The notes beneath the pieces were generated by a model, which was not told where the DNA came from, did no database searches, and saw only the letters and a list, made by a program, of their open reading frames with translations. Below are positions 8,358-17,881 of a DNA stretch of 64,000 nucleotides, piece by piece. Origin of the DNA: Fictibacillus solisalsi (GTDB taxonomy: Bacteria > Bacillota > Bacilli > Bacillales > Fictibacillaceae); the NCBI RefSeq assembly GCF_900103485.1, contig NZ_FNHW01000001.1, forward strand, positions 3,369,057 to 3,433,056, read 5' to 3'. A program made the translations under genes and the position numbers. How positions within the stretch are numbered: the first letter of the stretch is position 1; the number at the start of each line of letters is the position of its first letter.

Positions 8358-8450
8358 TTACTTTTGCCACCATTTTTCTTTCACGTGGCGTTCAGAGAGA
8401 CGAACGATCGCTTTGGTAGCATCTTGTAAAGAAATCGTTTTCTTCAGCAT
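8358..8450 (-). CDS. Small basic 30-residue protein, possibly last gene of the ger operon
   Basis: A short open frame starts with ATG 4-6 nt after GGGAGAT and encodes MLKKTISLQDATKAIVRLSE, a positively charged middle and an end in KWWQK. It sits 43 nt after gerB, with no terminator between, and is followed at once by a terminator. It could therefore be co-transcribed with the germinant receptor genes. The helix-prone sequence has no membrane segment. I do not recognise the family. Support is the ribosome binding site and placement. Confidence 0.5.
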   Translation of the reverse strand: MLKKTISLQDATKAIVRLSERHVKEKWWQK

Positions 8451-8493
8451 GTGATCTCCCAGGACGACAGGTCGTTCGTGCTATCCATATTAG

Positions 8494-9603
8494 TTAGCCG
8501 GTACCTTGTTTTTTATGTTTTCTGTTCTTCAAGTAGGCCATTCCGAGAAGCAAGACAGGGAAAATGATCTGGAATGGCAGATGAAGGAGGAAAGGTACGA
8601 TGCTTATCCCTTCTTTTAGATGCTCCGGGAAATTGCTGGCCATCGTCATGGACAATAATAGAACAACAAGCCCTATAGGATAACACAGCCGAGAAGGAGG
8701 TGTAACGGTAAAGATGTTCGCTGTTCCTATGACAGCGGCATATATAAATAAAGCGACTTTAAAAAATCCGCCAACTATCAAAGCAATCATAAAGTAAACA
8801 TCAAGACGCTCAAGAAAATCAGCCACCTGTATCGTTTGAATGGTGGTGAGTAATGGGAACTGTGACCGTTCAGTAAGTTTCACCCCGAGGATGCTGATGT
8901 TGAACACCATCACAAGCATAAGAGAGATTCCGCTTACAATAATACCGATAATGCTTACATTTCTTACCTTTTTAGAATCCCTTAAATACGGAATGATCAT
9001 CGTAAAGACAATCAGTTCCCCGAATGGAAAATAAATCGTTTCTTTAACGGTCGATTTAATAATCGGTTTCCATCCGTTCTCAAGAACAGGCTGAAGGTTA
9101 TGCAAATCAACCACGCCTGAAAACAAGACAAGCAAGACGCCTGAACCCGCCAAAAAATAAATAAATACGAGGAACAATTCTCCGGTACGCGCCAACACTT
9201 CGATTCCTTTGGAGACAGAATAGACAATGACGAGAATCATCAGGGTGTTGGCTATAAAAAGCGGAGTTTCTATGTAAGCAAATGTCAGAAGCATGGCCCC
9301 AAAGTCTCTGAGAACTCTGGCCGCCAAATACACAAAGTACAGCATGTATAAAAAAGAAGCAGACTTCCCGAGACCTTTCCCCATAATTTTTTGTAGATAT
9401 TCCGTAGGTAAACAATCCGGATAAAAGCAATAAAGGCGATAACAGACAAAGAATATCAGCAATCCTCCAATCATTCCCAAAAGAATAACAATCCAGGCGT
9501 CCTGCTTGGCTTCAATTCCTAACGCCACAAGAAGGGCGCTCCCCAGCTCGAATAAAAGAACTAAGGCAAACAACTGGTATGCCGTTATTTTCGCTTTTTC
9601 CAT
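8494..9603 (-). CDS. Spore germination receptor B subunit (GerAB/GerKB family)
   Basis: B subunit of a nutrient germinant receptor in the spore inner membrane. The 369-residue protein is of the amino acid-polyamine-organocation transporter fold, with ten predicted helices from about residue 8 to 360, and is thought to bind the germinant. It starts 20 nt after the C subunit gene. The order A-C-B is that of the gerK operon of B. subtilis rather than gerA (A-B-C). Such operons are normally read by SigG in the forespore. I could not find a convincing SigG promoter upstream of the A gene. Confidence 0.92.
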   Translation of the reverse strand: MEKAKITAYQLFALVLLFELGSALLVALGIEAKQDAWIVILLGMIGGLLIFFVCYRLYCFYPDCLPTEYLQKIMGKGLGKSASFLYMLYFVYLAARVLRDFGAMLLTFAYIETPLFIANTLMILVIVYSVSKGIEVLARTGELFLVFIYFLAGSGVLLVLFSGVVDLHNLQPVLENGWKPIIKSTVKETIYFPFGELIVFTMIIPYLRDSKKVRNVSIIGIIVSGISLMLVMVFNISILGVKLTERSQFPLLTTIQTIQVADFLERLDVYFMIALIVGGFFKVALFIYAAVIGTANIFTVTPPSRLCYPIGLVVLLLSMTMASNFPEHLKEGISIVPFLLHLPFQIIFPVLLLGMAYLKNRKHKKQGTG

Positions 9604-9623
9604 TTGTCTGCCCCTCTCGCTAA

Positions 9624-10838
9624 TTATTTGGCCCCGGATAAAAAGGAATTGTTCCTAAGCCCTGTTCTTCTTACAAATACATCTACTTTTACCTTCACGT
9701 TTGCCTTGGCAAAATAGTCTTCATCCCAATTTTTTGAAATTCTTTTCCACGTTTCTGGTTGTGACCGATGAACGGCATCTCCAAAGCCAAAAATATCCGT
9801 TTTCTTCGCCTGTGCTTCCTTAATCGCTGCTTTAATTTCCGATTTCACCTGTTTTTCAAAACCCTTCTCAAGGTCTGCGATAACGTGCGGATCCTTAAGA
9901 TTCACAGGCACTTTCGTCTCACCAATATTCCCCTCCGTTTCCACTCTTACGTTCAGTTGTGCAGTTCTATTTTTAACCGAAGTTGATATGGAGGTATTTT
10001 GGCGAATCACTTCCAAAGCTATGGCTTCTTTTCGGCCCTTTTTATTAATATTGATTTCTGTTTTTTTGATTTTGTTTAAGGTCCAGACCGCACCCCTCGC
10101 CTTTTTGCCATCGATCCAGCCCACAAGCTTCCCATGTTTAAAAAGGGCCAGGCCGTCAACCACCGGAGCGGCTTGAGGAGTGGACTGCATAATATTTGAA
10201 ACCTTTTCCCCTGTGGAACTGGACCCCTTCAGGTTGAAGCCGCTGATTAAAGGCTGTTTCCCGTCATCCGTAAGGTCTTTAATGACATCGATCATCATGA
10301 TATTTAAAGATGCTCCCCAAACTCGTTCCGAAAACCTTAACAGTTTGATGACTTTGTTCGCCGGTAATTTGTCAATGGCCGTCAGCGTTTTGATCAAGTC
10401 TGCGGCTTTTGCATCGTGAGCAATAACCACTGTGGCCGTATTACGGAACGTGGCATCCCTGTCAAATGCGTCCAAGATGGGAAGAACCCCTTTTTTCTTC
10501 GCCAGTTTGTCACTGATCACGACTAGATTCGCATGGGCATAGTAAAGGTTCCGGGATACTTTGGTCGCCATTCGGCGGCTGATCTCATCGATGTTATCTC
10601 CTGTGGCTGAATAAACGGAAACCGCATTTCCCTGACCTCCTCCTCCTCCTTGAAAACTCCCTGTTACGTTTCCGGGGTTTACAAATTGAAAGGTGCCTAC
10701 ATACTTGCCTTGCTTATTCAGATCAAGACCGACTGCTGATACAAGGGCAAGATCATTCAGTTCTTTTTTACTCCAGCAGCCAGTTAACAGCAGCAACTGA
10801 AGACAAACCATCAGAAATATCCCTATTCGTCGTTTCAT
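9624..10838 (-). CDS. Spore germination receptor C lipoprotein (Ger(x)C family)
   Basis: C subunit of the germinant receptor, a lipoprotein on the outer face of the spore inner membrane. The signal peptide ends in the lipobox LLTGC (Cys21). The 404-residue protein has the Ger(x)C domains: an N-terminal part with LNDLALVSAVGLDL and a C-terminal part with FGDAVHRSQPETWKRISKNW. A Gly/Gln-rich loop (GGGGGQGNAVSV) lies at about 63-75. Its ATG overlaps the stop of the A subunit gene (ATGA), indicating coupling. Confidence 0.92.
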   Translation of the reverse strand: MKRRIGIFLMVCLQLLLLTGCWSKKELNDLALVSAVGLDLNKQGKYVGTFQFVNPGNVTGSFQGGGGGQGNAVSVYSATGDNIDEISRRMATKVSRNLYYAHANLVVISDKLAKKKGVLPILDAFDRDATFRNTATVVIAHDAKAADLIKTLTAIDKLPANKVIKLLRFSERVWGASLNIMMIDVIKDLTDDGKQPLISGFNLKGSSSTGEKVSNIMQSTPQAAPVVDGLALFKHGKLVGWIDGKKARGAVWTLNKIKKTEININKKGRKEAIALEVIRQNTSISTSVKNRTAQLNVRVETEGNIGETKVPVNLKDPHVIADLEKGFEKQVKSEIKAAIKEAQAKKTDIFGFGDAVHRSQPETWKRISKNWDEDYFAKANVKVKVDVFVRRTGLRNNSFLSGAK

Positions 10839-12442
10839 TGCTGGTCACCTTCCTGATCCGTGACCATTTCACTGCTTTGCTCCGGCTGCGGACGGCCAGT
10901 ACTTTCACTCTGCCGCACGTTGTTTGAGCCACTAATAAATGCCGGCCGTTTCCTGTCTGCCCACAAAGGACCGCGCACAAAGGTATCATTCAAATCAGCC
11001 GGGATAAACGGAGCAAGCGGGGACATGTAAGGAACTCCGAACGAGCGCAAACTGCACAAATGAACGACCAAAATAATAAACCCTAAAATCATGCCAAAAA
11101 AACCAAATGTGGCTGCGCTAATCATAAATAAAAAACGGAGAAGGCGGGCAGATATTGCAATGGAAAATGATGGAGTCGCAAAGCTGGAAATGGCCGTAAT
11201 CGCAACAATAATAACCATCGCCGGTGATACAACCCCTGCCTGAACCGCTGCCTGTCCGATAACCAAGGCTCCCACAATGGAAATGGCCGACCCGATGGCT
11301 TCTGGCATCCTGATGCCCGCTTCCCGCAGAATTTCGAAAGTCACTTCCATAATCAGCGCTTCAACAAAACTGGGAAACGGGACCGATTCCCGCTGTGCGG
11401 CAATAGCGATCAGGAGCTGGGTGGGAATCATTTCCTGATGAAAAGTGGTGGCAGCAATATAGGTCGCCGGTCCGATGAGAGATATAAAAAAGACCAGCAC
11501 TCTCAAAAAGCGCAGAGCAGTAGAGATATAGAAACGTTCAGTATAATCTTCAATGGATTGAAAGAACTGAACAAACACCACGGGGCCTAGCAGGACAAAA
11601 GGCGTGCCGTTCACAAAAAGGGCGAACCTTCCTTCCAGCAGATTTCCTGCCACCGCATCAGGGCGCTCCGAGTGGTAAAGTGTCGGGAATGCTGAAATGG
11701 ATTGGTCTTCAATGTACTGCTCGAGAAAACCAGACTCGAGCACTCCGTCAATATCTATCTTTTCAAGCCGTTTCCGGAGCTCTTCAATGATGTCGTCTCT
11801 CGCAATTCCCTTCAAGTACATGATCGTCACTTTGGTTTTGGTGACTCTTCCTATGGTCATGGTTTCCGTCCAAAGAGAAGGATTTTGGATAATCCTGCGG
11901 ACCAGCGATATATTTGTCTCTATGGATTCCGTGAACCCTTCTTTGGACCCGCGAATGGCCCGCTGGGTTCTTGGCTCCTCAACAGCCCTTTTTTCTCCGC
12001 CTTCTGTTGCTGAACTTATGGCAACTGAGTAGCCATCTACGAAGATAATCGTATGGCCTGACATCAAAGCTGGGAACAGGGCGTTCCAATCCTTTATTTG
12101 TTCCATATTGCCCAATGGAAGATAACCTTCAATCATATCTTCCATGCTGATGGGATCTGATTCCGCCGGGTTCGATTTCATCAAGGGTTCAATCAGCAGC
12201 TCCTGCACCGTCTGAGAATCAGTCAGCCCTTTTAAATAAACGATGGCAGACTTCGTGTTAAAGCGTGGAGAATGCTTAAAACTGCGAATAACAATATCTG
12301 TGCTGTTGCCTGTCTGAGTTTTAATATATTCAATGTTTTCCTCTAAAACAGCAGAAAGAGGAGAAGAAGAGTACTCTTTCTTTTTCTCTTGACCTGTCTT
12401 TTTATTATATGAAGATGATTTTTTTTTAAAAAAAGAAGGCAT
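10835..12442 (-). CDS. Spore germination receptor A subunit (GerAA/GerKA family)
   Basis: A subunit of the nutrient germinant receptor, 535 residues. A large cytoplasmic N-terminal domain (about 35-290, with the conserved YIEDQSISAFPTLYHSERPD segment) is followed by about five membrane helices (300-470). The first 30 residues are rich in Ser and Lys. First gene of the A-C-B operon. A run of A residues surrounds the start codon. The germinant cannot be predicted from sequence. Confidence 0.93.
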   Translation of the reverse strand: MPSFFKKKSSSYNKKTGQEKKKEYSSSPLSAVLEENIEYIKTQTGNSTDIVIRSFKHSPRFNTKSAIVYLKGLTDSQTVQELLIEPLMKSNPAESDPISMEDMIEGYLPLGNMEQIKDWNALFPALMSGHTIIFVDGYSVAISSATEGGEKRAVEEPRTQRAIRGSKEGFTESIETNISLVRRIIQNPSLWTETMTIGRVTKTKVTIMYLKGIARDDIIEELRKRLEKIDIDGVLESGFLEQYIEDQSISAFPTLYHSERPDAVAGNLLEGRFALFVNGTPFVLLGPVVFVQFFQSIEDYTERFYISTALRFLRVLVFFISLIGPATYIAATTFHQEMIPTQLLIAIAAQRESVPFPSFVEALIMEVTFEILREAGIRMPEAIGSAISIVGALVIGQAAVQAGVVSPAMVIIVAITAISSFATPSFSIAISARLLRFLFMISAATFGFFGMILGFIILVVHLCSLRSFGVPYMSPLAPFIPADLNDTFVRGPLWADRKRPAFISGSNNVRQSESTGRPQPEQSSEMVTDQEGDQQ

Positions 12443-12563
12443 GAGGACACAAAACCTTTCACATTGCTTTTTTTTTAGCGTTTCCGGCAGCTGCCTTCAT
12501 TATTCCTTCGTATCATGATGAATATATTTCATTTGGGGATACTATTTATCGGAGCGTGATGAT

Positions 12564-12788
12564 ATGAAAATACTCCTGATTACCCTTTCCATGTTTGTTT
12601 TGTTAACCATTTTTTCGTTAACTTTGGATCTGGCACAAGGTTTTGAGCCGCGAACGGTCTACCTTAATGTTATGTCTCCATTTAAAGTCATGGAGCTGAT
12701 TGAGAGTTTTGTTTTTGTCATCCTTATTGCTCTCTTTTTTCTCCAATCAGTCTTTCAACTTTTCACAAAAAAAAGAAGCCCGAAATAG
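12564..12788 (+). CDS. Two-helix small membrane protein, candidate germinant receptor D subunit
   Basis: A 74-residue protein with two predicted helices (about 3-22 and 46-66) joined by GFEPRTVYLNVMSPFKVMEL and a basic tail. The ATG lies 9 nt after GGAG. It is divergent from the ger operon with 120 bp between. Size, topology and location fit the D subunits found beside many Bacillus germinant receptor operons (GerKD in B. subtilis lies in opposite orientation next to gerK). That assignment is an inference from size and place, not from a recognised domain. Confidence 0.6.
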   Translation: MKILLITLSMFVLLTIFSLTLDLAQGFEPRTVYLNVMSPFKVMELIESFVFVILIALFFLQSVFQLFTKKRSPK

Positions 12789-12798
12789 TTGGGCTTCT
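12774..12798. terminator. Bidirectional terminator
   Basis: AGAAGCCC and GGGCTTCT form a short strong hairpin with a T-run rightward and an A-run to the left. It serves both the small membrane protein gene and the converging phosphoesterase gene. Confidence 0.8.
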
Positions 12799-12813
12799 CT
12801 TTCCTTGAATCTT

Positions 12814-15800
12814 TTATTTGCCTTCATACTCATTATTTTTCACCGTAAACTCATCGATTTTCTCGCCACCTGACGTGATGGCCGAAATTGTCATCACATC
12901 TTTCTCCACTTTGGCCTGAAGGGAAATGGCGATGTTGTCCATGTTTACATATTCAAACTTTTCGTCAGCGACGGCATCATAATGCTTGTTTCCTGTCGTG
13001 CCTGCCACCACATAGACCGTTCCGTTGCTGTCTTCCTTTCCGGCTTTCAGCTTTTTTGTCCTTCCGTAGGAATGGTCATGACCGGAAAATACCATATCGA
13101 TACCGAGTTCATCTGCGACTGGAGGAATTTTCTTTTTTATCACCTCGTTCCCGCCAAAGGGATTCGTGTAATATGGCGGCTGATGTGTGACGAGAATTTT
13201 CCAGGGTTTATCGGTACTTCTCATATCTTGTTTCAGCCACTGGAGCTGTTGTTCCAATATTTCCTTTTCCGAGGTAAAACCAAGAACGGCGATGTGCATG
13301 TTGTTATAGTCTGCTGAGTATGTTCCGCCCTGATCTGCTTGGGGCCCGCTTTGCGGAAGTCCTAATATGGATTTGGCCAGGTCCGCCTTGTTGTCTCCCA
13401 TATATTCATGATTTCCGAGCACAGAAATCATATCGGTACTCTGAATGTTTTTATATTTGTTTACCACACCCAACGTATCATCCCATTGTTTGAACTTGGA
13501 TGCTTCATCGATCAAATCACCGACATGGATGATAAACGGCATCTTTTTCTCATTGAGATCTGCGAGGATCTTGTCAAAATGACTCAAATCCGAAGGCGAC
13601 TGTGTATCTCCAAGGACCGCAAACTCAAACATTTTCTTCGGGCGCTGGGTCTCAAATTCCTGAAGCTTCGACCAGGCTGTCCCATTGCCTGTACGGTACA
13701 CGTACTCTGTGCCCGGCTTTAATCCTTTGAGATTTACGGTATTAACGCGGATGATCCCGTTTTTCTTTAGATCAAGCTCTCCATTGAACACGTTGTCTTT
13801 ATACGATCCGGCACGCTTCCTGAAGGCTGCCTCCCCTTGTCTTTCATAATCCGTCTTCGTCGCATACTGTACATATGGAGCCTTTTCCTTTCCAAGCGGG
13901 CTCGACATCCAGGTCAATGTTTTCACCGTTAACGGGTTGGCTGATGGAGCAGCATGGATATTTTTGAACTCCTCTTCCTTGACCAGCGGTTGATACGACT
14001 GTGTCGTCAACGGAAAAGAATATCTTCCATCCTTTACGGTATACAGTGAGATCGCATTGACTTCATTTGTAATGGAATCAACCGTCAATTTGCCGTTTGC
14101 GTCTGTTTGTCCAAGAAGGGTCGGTTCCTTACTTTCGCCAATTATGGCATAAATGTCTGCTCCGCTTACTGCTGAATCCTTGTTGTCTTTTACAGATAGT
14201 GTTGCTGGTTTTCCGATGAGAATCGGCTCAGCATTTAACTGGTAAGCTGCTTTTACCGGCACTTTTGCGGGTTTGGCAGAAAAGGTAGGATTGAACGTTC
14301 CTTCCACTGGCTTCTGATAGCTGATGGTTCCTTCCAGCAGTTCAACCATCATCTCGCTTCCTTCTTTTAGATCCGAAGGAACGGCTGTATGAATGGCTGC
14401 CGCATTCAGGGTTCCAGCCCCGGTGCTGTTTTTCAGGTTGAGGGTAAGTATCCCTGTATTTTCGTCATAGCTTGATGAACTATCCGAAAAACCATCCGCA
14501 AACTCTACATCTTTTACAGGAAGATTCTTATCCATCTGAAGTTTTACTGCAGATCCGGTGATCTCCTCCGCTTTTGTTACGTTAAGATCAATAGTATACG
14601 TTTCTCCTAAATAGGCTTCTTTTTGGTCTGTTGTCAGTTCTATTTTCGAGCCATTCGTATTGACTGTGAAATAGCTCGTATGAATCGACTGATTTCCGAA
14701 TTTATCCGGAACCATAAACATGACTTTGTGGGTTCCGTCTGCCCACTGGTAACCAGTTAATGACACCGAACCATCCATATCATACGAATAGTGGCCTTCT
14801 GCCTTTGAATAATCCTTTCCGTCAACAATGACACGGATTTTTTCCCAATCGATGCCCGTTTTAAAAGGATCCTCCTCGTATTCATGAACCTTCGCCGTGA
14901 GATTTACCTCTTTCGTGGTATAGCTTTTGTCCTCCGTGCTGACAGATTCAATGACCGGGGGATTCAGATCGTCCACTTTTTCTCCGTACACCGCCCGTAT
15001 GTTGTCCACGTACAGCGTTCCTTTTGTCATGGGTCCGGTAATGCCTGATTTGGTAGACATCATGCGGATGGCCTGTGAGCCGGACAGCTTAAACGGACCG
15101 GTAAAGGAGGAGGGAACTTCTGCTTCGATATATTTCCAGCCCGTCCAGTTGATTCCCGGGCTTTCTTCTGTGAGATTGATTGTCTGGTTCTTGCCATTTC
15201 CGTCTACAAGATACATTCTCAGCCAATACCCTTGCGCTTCAGGCGTGCCATATACCCACATGCCGATGCCAGTTGGATTTCCATCAATCTCAGTTGGTGT
15301 CCCTGGTCCGGCATATACGCCAAGGGTTGTCCCGCTTTGGGCATTCGTCAGGTCAAAATCAAGCCTTAGAGCTTTATCTCCAAAACGTACAGGTCCGGGA
15401 TAGTGGGATTCCGACAGGGTTCCTTTTTCTCCACGGTTGGCGGTGGAAACTTTCCAGTCGTCCGCTCCCTGTTCAAAATCATGAAGAATGACCGGAAGCT
15501 GTCCCACCGAAATATGAATTTTTGCTTCTAAGTTGGTGTTTTTGAACCTTGCCGTAATCGTCCCTTTTACGTTTTGACTGCCTGTATGCAGAACTCCATC
15601 CTCATCAATGGTTCCCATTCCCTCAGGGAGATCAAATTCCACATCATTTCGGTTCCAATGCAGTTTTCTTTTATGAAACTCAGCCACCAGATCCAATTTC
15701 GTTTTACTGTTTCGCCCGACCGTTAATTCAGTCGATGAGAAATACAGCTGGTCCGGCGATTCAATTTCAATCGGGCTGCGTCCCACCTCTTTCCCATTAT

Positions 15801-16920
15801 GCTTGGCAATAATGGAAAGTTGTCCGGTCTTGCCGTTCGAGGTAAAAATCCCTTTTTCGTCAATATCACCAAAAGAAGGATCGGAGAGCTCCCACGTCAT
15901 ACCGCTTGTGGGAAGCGTTGCGGAGGCCAATGATTTATCCCTTCCTTTTGCCTCAAAATCAACCACGCTTCCAGGGGTAAAAGACGCGTCATAAGGCTTG
16001 ATAGAGGCGGAATGGAAAATATGATCCGAAGGTTCTGTGGTCGCCACAAGCCAGGTGTTGGCGACACTTCTCTCGTTTCTGTCAGACGGCAGATTATCCA
16101 CTTCCAGTGTATCTCCGCCAAGCTCCCGGGTGGCAAATGTCGACGAGCCTCCCCCATCAAGGTTAAGTGCCTGAACCGCCCCGAGGTCCATCATGAGCTG
16201 GGCCAAATCTTTCATCGTAATTCCCGCAGAGTAGGGCTCTTGACGGCCGTCAATCACCGCAAAGAAAACATCTCCGTCTTCTTTAATCCCTACAGCGGTC
16301 CTGGGCTCCAGGTTCTGCCCGGTTTGGGGCGTCTGATAGATTTGTTTATTTTTCACCAGGATGGCATTGCCTCCAAGAGCTTCCTTTAGTTCACTCTTCA
16401 ATCCTTCGTATTCGGAAGCACTCCCAATAATGGCTTCACCATTTTTCCTGATGCCAAAAAAGTTCCATCCGTTCATATTCCTTTCTTTAACAGCTCGTCC
16501 ATCTTTGTAGATCACACCATGCGGTTCACCGGTAGCCATGTTGTAAAAGTCGGCATTAACGGCGGCAACAACTTTATGATTCTCTGAATCGGCAGCCTTG
16601 GCCTGTGCCCTGACCGGCTGCAGGCCATAAGCATCTTTGTCATTTGGCGTTCCGGCTTCCACCGATACACCGGGATGTTGAAGGTCGACATCGACAACAA
16701 AGCTTTCAATCTTCTTTCCTTCTTGATTTTCATAACTGTAATGTTTTTCTTGTACACCAGGGGCCAAATCTGCGGTGTACTCGTTGATCGGTGTTTTAAT
16801 CAGAGGTGAGGTCAGATGAAATTCTCCAAGGGCAGTAACAGTATCAGGAATGATGGCAGGGGAGATGAGTGCCAGAGCTAAAGCGGAAGGGGCCATTTTC
16901 CTTTTCCAACGTATCTTCAT
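12814..16920 (-). CDS. Giant secreted phosphoesterase (phosphodiester glycosidase plus metallophosphoesterase, YvnB-like)
   Basis: A 1368-residue exported protein. Signal peptide at 1-31. A phosphodiester alpha-GlcNAcase-like domain (DUF2233/NAGPA) covers about 50-295, with NADFYNMATGEPHG and NLDGGGSSTF. Ig-like and carbohydrate-binding-like beta domains follow (about 300-670), then a cohesin-like domain (about 765-880) and a purple acid phosphatase-type fibronectin domain (about 990-1095). A calcineurin-like metallophosphoesterase domain (from 1098) has GDTQ, HVGD, GNHE, THQPPYY and GHDHSYG, a full metal set. It is close in plan to B. subtilis YvnB. A likely role is release of phosphate from extracellular glycosyl phosphodiesters such as teichoic acid. 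A Pho box upstream supports phosphate-starvation control. AGGAGGAAGCG precedes the start. Confidence 0.85.
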   Translation of the reverse strand: MKIRWKRKMAPSALALALISPAIIPDTVTALGEFHLTSPLIKTPINEYTADLAPGVQEKHYSYENQEGKKIESFVVDVDLQHPGVSVEAGTPNDKDAYGLQPVRAQAKAADSENHKVVAAVNADFYNMATGEPHGVIYKDGRAVKERNMNGWNFFGIRKNGEAIIGSASEYEGLKSELKEALGGNAILVKNKQIYQTPQTGQNLEPRTAVGIKEDGDVFFAVIDGRQEPYSAGITMKDLAQLMMDLGAVQALNLDGGGSSTFATRELGGDTLEVDNLPSDRNERSVANTWLVATTEPSDHIFHSASIKPYDASFTPGSVVDFEAKGRDKSLASATLPTSGMTWELSDPSFGDIDEKGIFTSNGKTGQLSIIAKHNGKEVGRSPIEIESPDQLYFSSTELTVGRNSKTKLDLVAEFHKRKLHWNRNDVEFDLPEGMGTIDEDGVLHTGSQNVKGTITARFKNTNLEAKIHISVGQLPVILHDFEQGADDWKVSTANRGEKGTLSESHYPGPVRFGDKALRLDFDLTNAQSGTTLGVYAGPGTPTEIDGNPTGIGMWVYGTPEAQGYWLRMYLVDGNGKNQTINLTEESPGINWTGWKYIEAEVPSSFTGPFKLSGSQAIRMMSTKSGITGPMTKGTLYVDNIRAVYGEKVDDLNPPVIESVSTEDKSYTTKEVNLTAKVHEYEEDPFKTGIDWEKIRVIVDGKDYSKAEGHYSYDMDGSVSLTGYQWADGTHKVMFMVPDKFGNQSIHTSYFTVNTNGSKIELTTDQKEAYLGETYTIDLNVTKAEEITGSAVKLQMDKNLPVKDVEFADGFSDSSSSYDENTGILTLNLKNSTGAGTLNAAAIHTAVPSDLKEGSEMMVELLEGTISYQKPVEGTFNPTFSAKPAKVPVKAAYQLNAEPILIGKPATLSVKDNKDSAVSGADIYAIIGESKEPTLLGQTDANGKLTVDSITNEVNAISLYTVKDGRYSFPLTTQSYQPLVKEEEFKNIHAAPSANPLTVKTLTWMSSPLGKEKAPYVQYATKTDYERQGEAAFRKRAGSYKDNVFNGELDLKKNGIIRVNTVNLKGLKPGTEYVYRTGNGTAWSKLQEFETQRPKKMFEFAVLGDTQSPSDLSHFDKILADLNEKKMPFIIHVGDLIDEASKFKQWDDTLGVVNKYKNIQSTDMISVLGNHEYMGDNKADLAKSILGLPQSGPQADQGGTYSADYNNMHIAVLGFTSEKEILEQQLQWLKQDMRSTDKPWKILVTHQPPYYTNPFGGNEVIKKKIPPVADELGIDMVFSGHDHSYGRTKKLKAGKEDSNGTVYVVAGTTGNKHYDAVADEKFEYVNMDNIAISLQAKVEKDVMTISAITSGGEKIDEFTVKNNEYEGK

Positions 16921-16978
16921 TAAGATCGCTTCCTCCTGTGAATATATTTAGGCATACAGGAATACAGTAATGGAAAAT

Positions 16979-17006
16979 TATTAAACGAATGTTAAAAATA
17001 TGTAAT
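16979..17006 (-). promoter_or_regulatory. Putative PhoP box of the secreted phosphoesterase gene
   Basis: On the minus strand, three hexamers ATTACA, TTAACA and TTAATA repeat with exact 5-nt spacing (11-bp period), matching the PhoP binding pattern TTWACA-N5-TTWACA. They lie 59-86 bp before the start codon. A phosphate-scavenging product downstream makes PhoPR control plausible. Confidence 0.55.
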
Positions 17007-17049
17007 ATTGTTATATAGTTATACTAAATAACTAGAGTACGAGAAACAA

Positions 17050-17080
17050 TAGGCCGAAAGTTGTTCCACTTGTAGGCCTT
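17050..17080 (-). terminator. Weak terminator-like hairpin after the AlkD gene
   Basis: AGGCC and GGCCT with an inner AAGT/ACTT pairing form a hairpin. The minus-strand tail ATTGTTTCTC is only moderately U-rich, so termination may be partial. Confidence 0.4.
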
Positions 17081-17111
17081 CCATCCTGTATGCCTTATCG
17101 TTCAAGGAGAA

Positions 17112-17786
17112 TCAGGTTAACTGCAGGTTCTTAAGCGCTTCTTTTCGGCTTAACGGCTGCAGTTCCGTGCGATCTACAAACCGGACAACAAAGTCCCGAT
17201 TGGTTTTTGCGTATTCCCGCAGTGCCCAGCCAATGGCTTTCCGGATAAAAAACTCCTTGTTCTCTTTTTCCTGCTGGATCACATAGGCAAGAATTTCAGT
17301 ATCCGTCTCCTGTTTATAGCCAAGCTGGTAAAGAATTGCTGTCCGCTTCAGCCACATGTTCGGAGAATGAATCCATTTCTCTGCTAATTCCTTTTCTCTG
17401 TGCTTATAGGTCTGGATGTAGTGCCCCATATGATGCTTCGCGATATGATCCACCGTATCCCACCATGACTTGTTCGTTATGGTTTGCTCCAGTGCTTCCA
17501 GATCTTCCTCCCGGATCGTTTTCTTCATCTTGTCCACGAGAAACATGCCCGCATACTGCATTTCCCTTTCTTTGTAGTCCCAGCTTGCTTTTGTAATCTC
17601 GGGGATGCTCATTTCCGGCAAGCCGTACGTTTTCACATGATTTTTCATTACGTCTTTTAGAATGGGAGACTTTAAGCCGGCGAAAGGAAATTTGTTTTTC
17701 ATGTATGCGGCCATTTTTAGAGCGTCTGCCGGGTTTTTGCGGCTTCGAATTTCTTCATGCAGCGTTTCAAGGTATGTCATTGCCAT
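17112..17786 (-). CDS. AlkD-type DNA alkylation repair glycosylase
   Basis: A HEAT-repeat DNA glycosylase that removes N3- and N7-alkylated purines without base flipping. At 224 residues, the positions known from B. cereus AlkD coincide exactly: Trp109 and Asp113 (NKSWWDTVD), Arg148 (WLKRT) and Trp187 (IGWALR). The whole chain is helical, as expected. Start at ATG 6 nt after AGGAGG. Single-gene unit between the phosphoesterase and DUF4405 genes, all on the minus strand. Confidence 0.93.
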   Translation of the reverse strand: MAMTYLETLHEEIRSRKNPADALKMAAYMKNKFPFAGLKSPILKDVMKNHVKTYGLPEMSIPEITKASWDYKEREMQYAGMFLVDKMKKTIREEDLEALEQTITNKSWWDTVDHIAKHHMGHYIQTYKHREKELAEKWIHSPNMWLKRTAILYQLGYKQETDTEILAYVIQQEKENKEFFIRKAIGWALREYAKTNRDFVVRFVDRTELQPLSRKEALKNLQLT

Positions 17787-17831
17787 GAGTCATCCTCCTA
17801 AGAAAAGCATTTTTTCTAAATTATAACAAAT

Positions 17832-17870
17832 AAAAAAATGCCAGACACCTTCTGTTGGTGTGCCTGGCAT
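17832..17870 (-). terminator. Terminator of the DUF4405 gene
   Basis: ATGCCAG and CTGGCAT with an inner CACC/GGTG stem, followed on the minus strand by TTTTTTT. It lies 12 nt beyond the stop. Confidence 0.85.
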
Positions 17871-17881
17871 AGTGGCGAACT

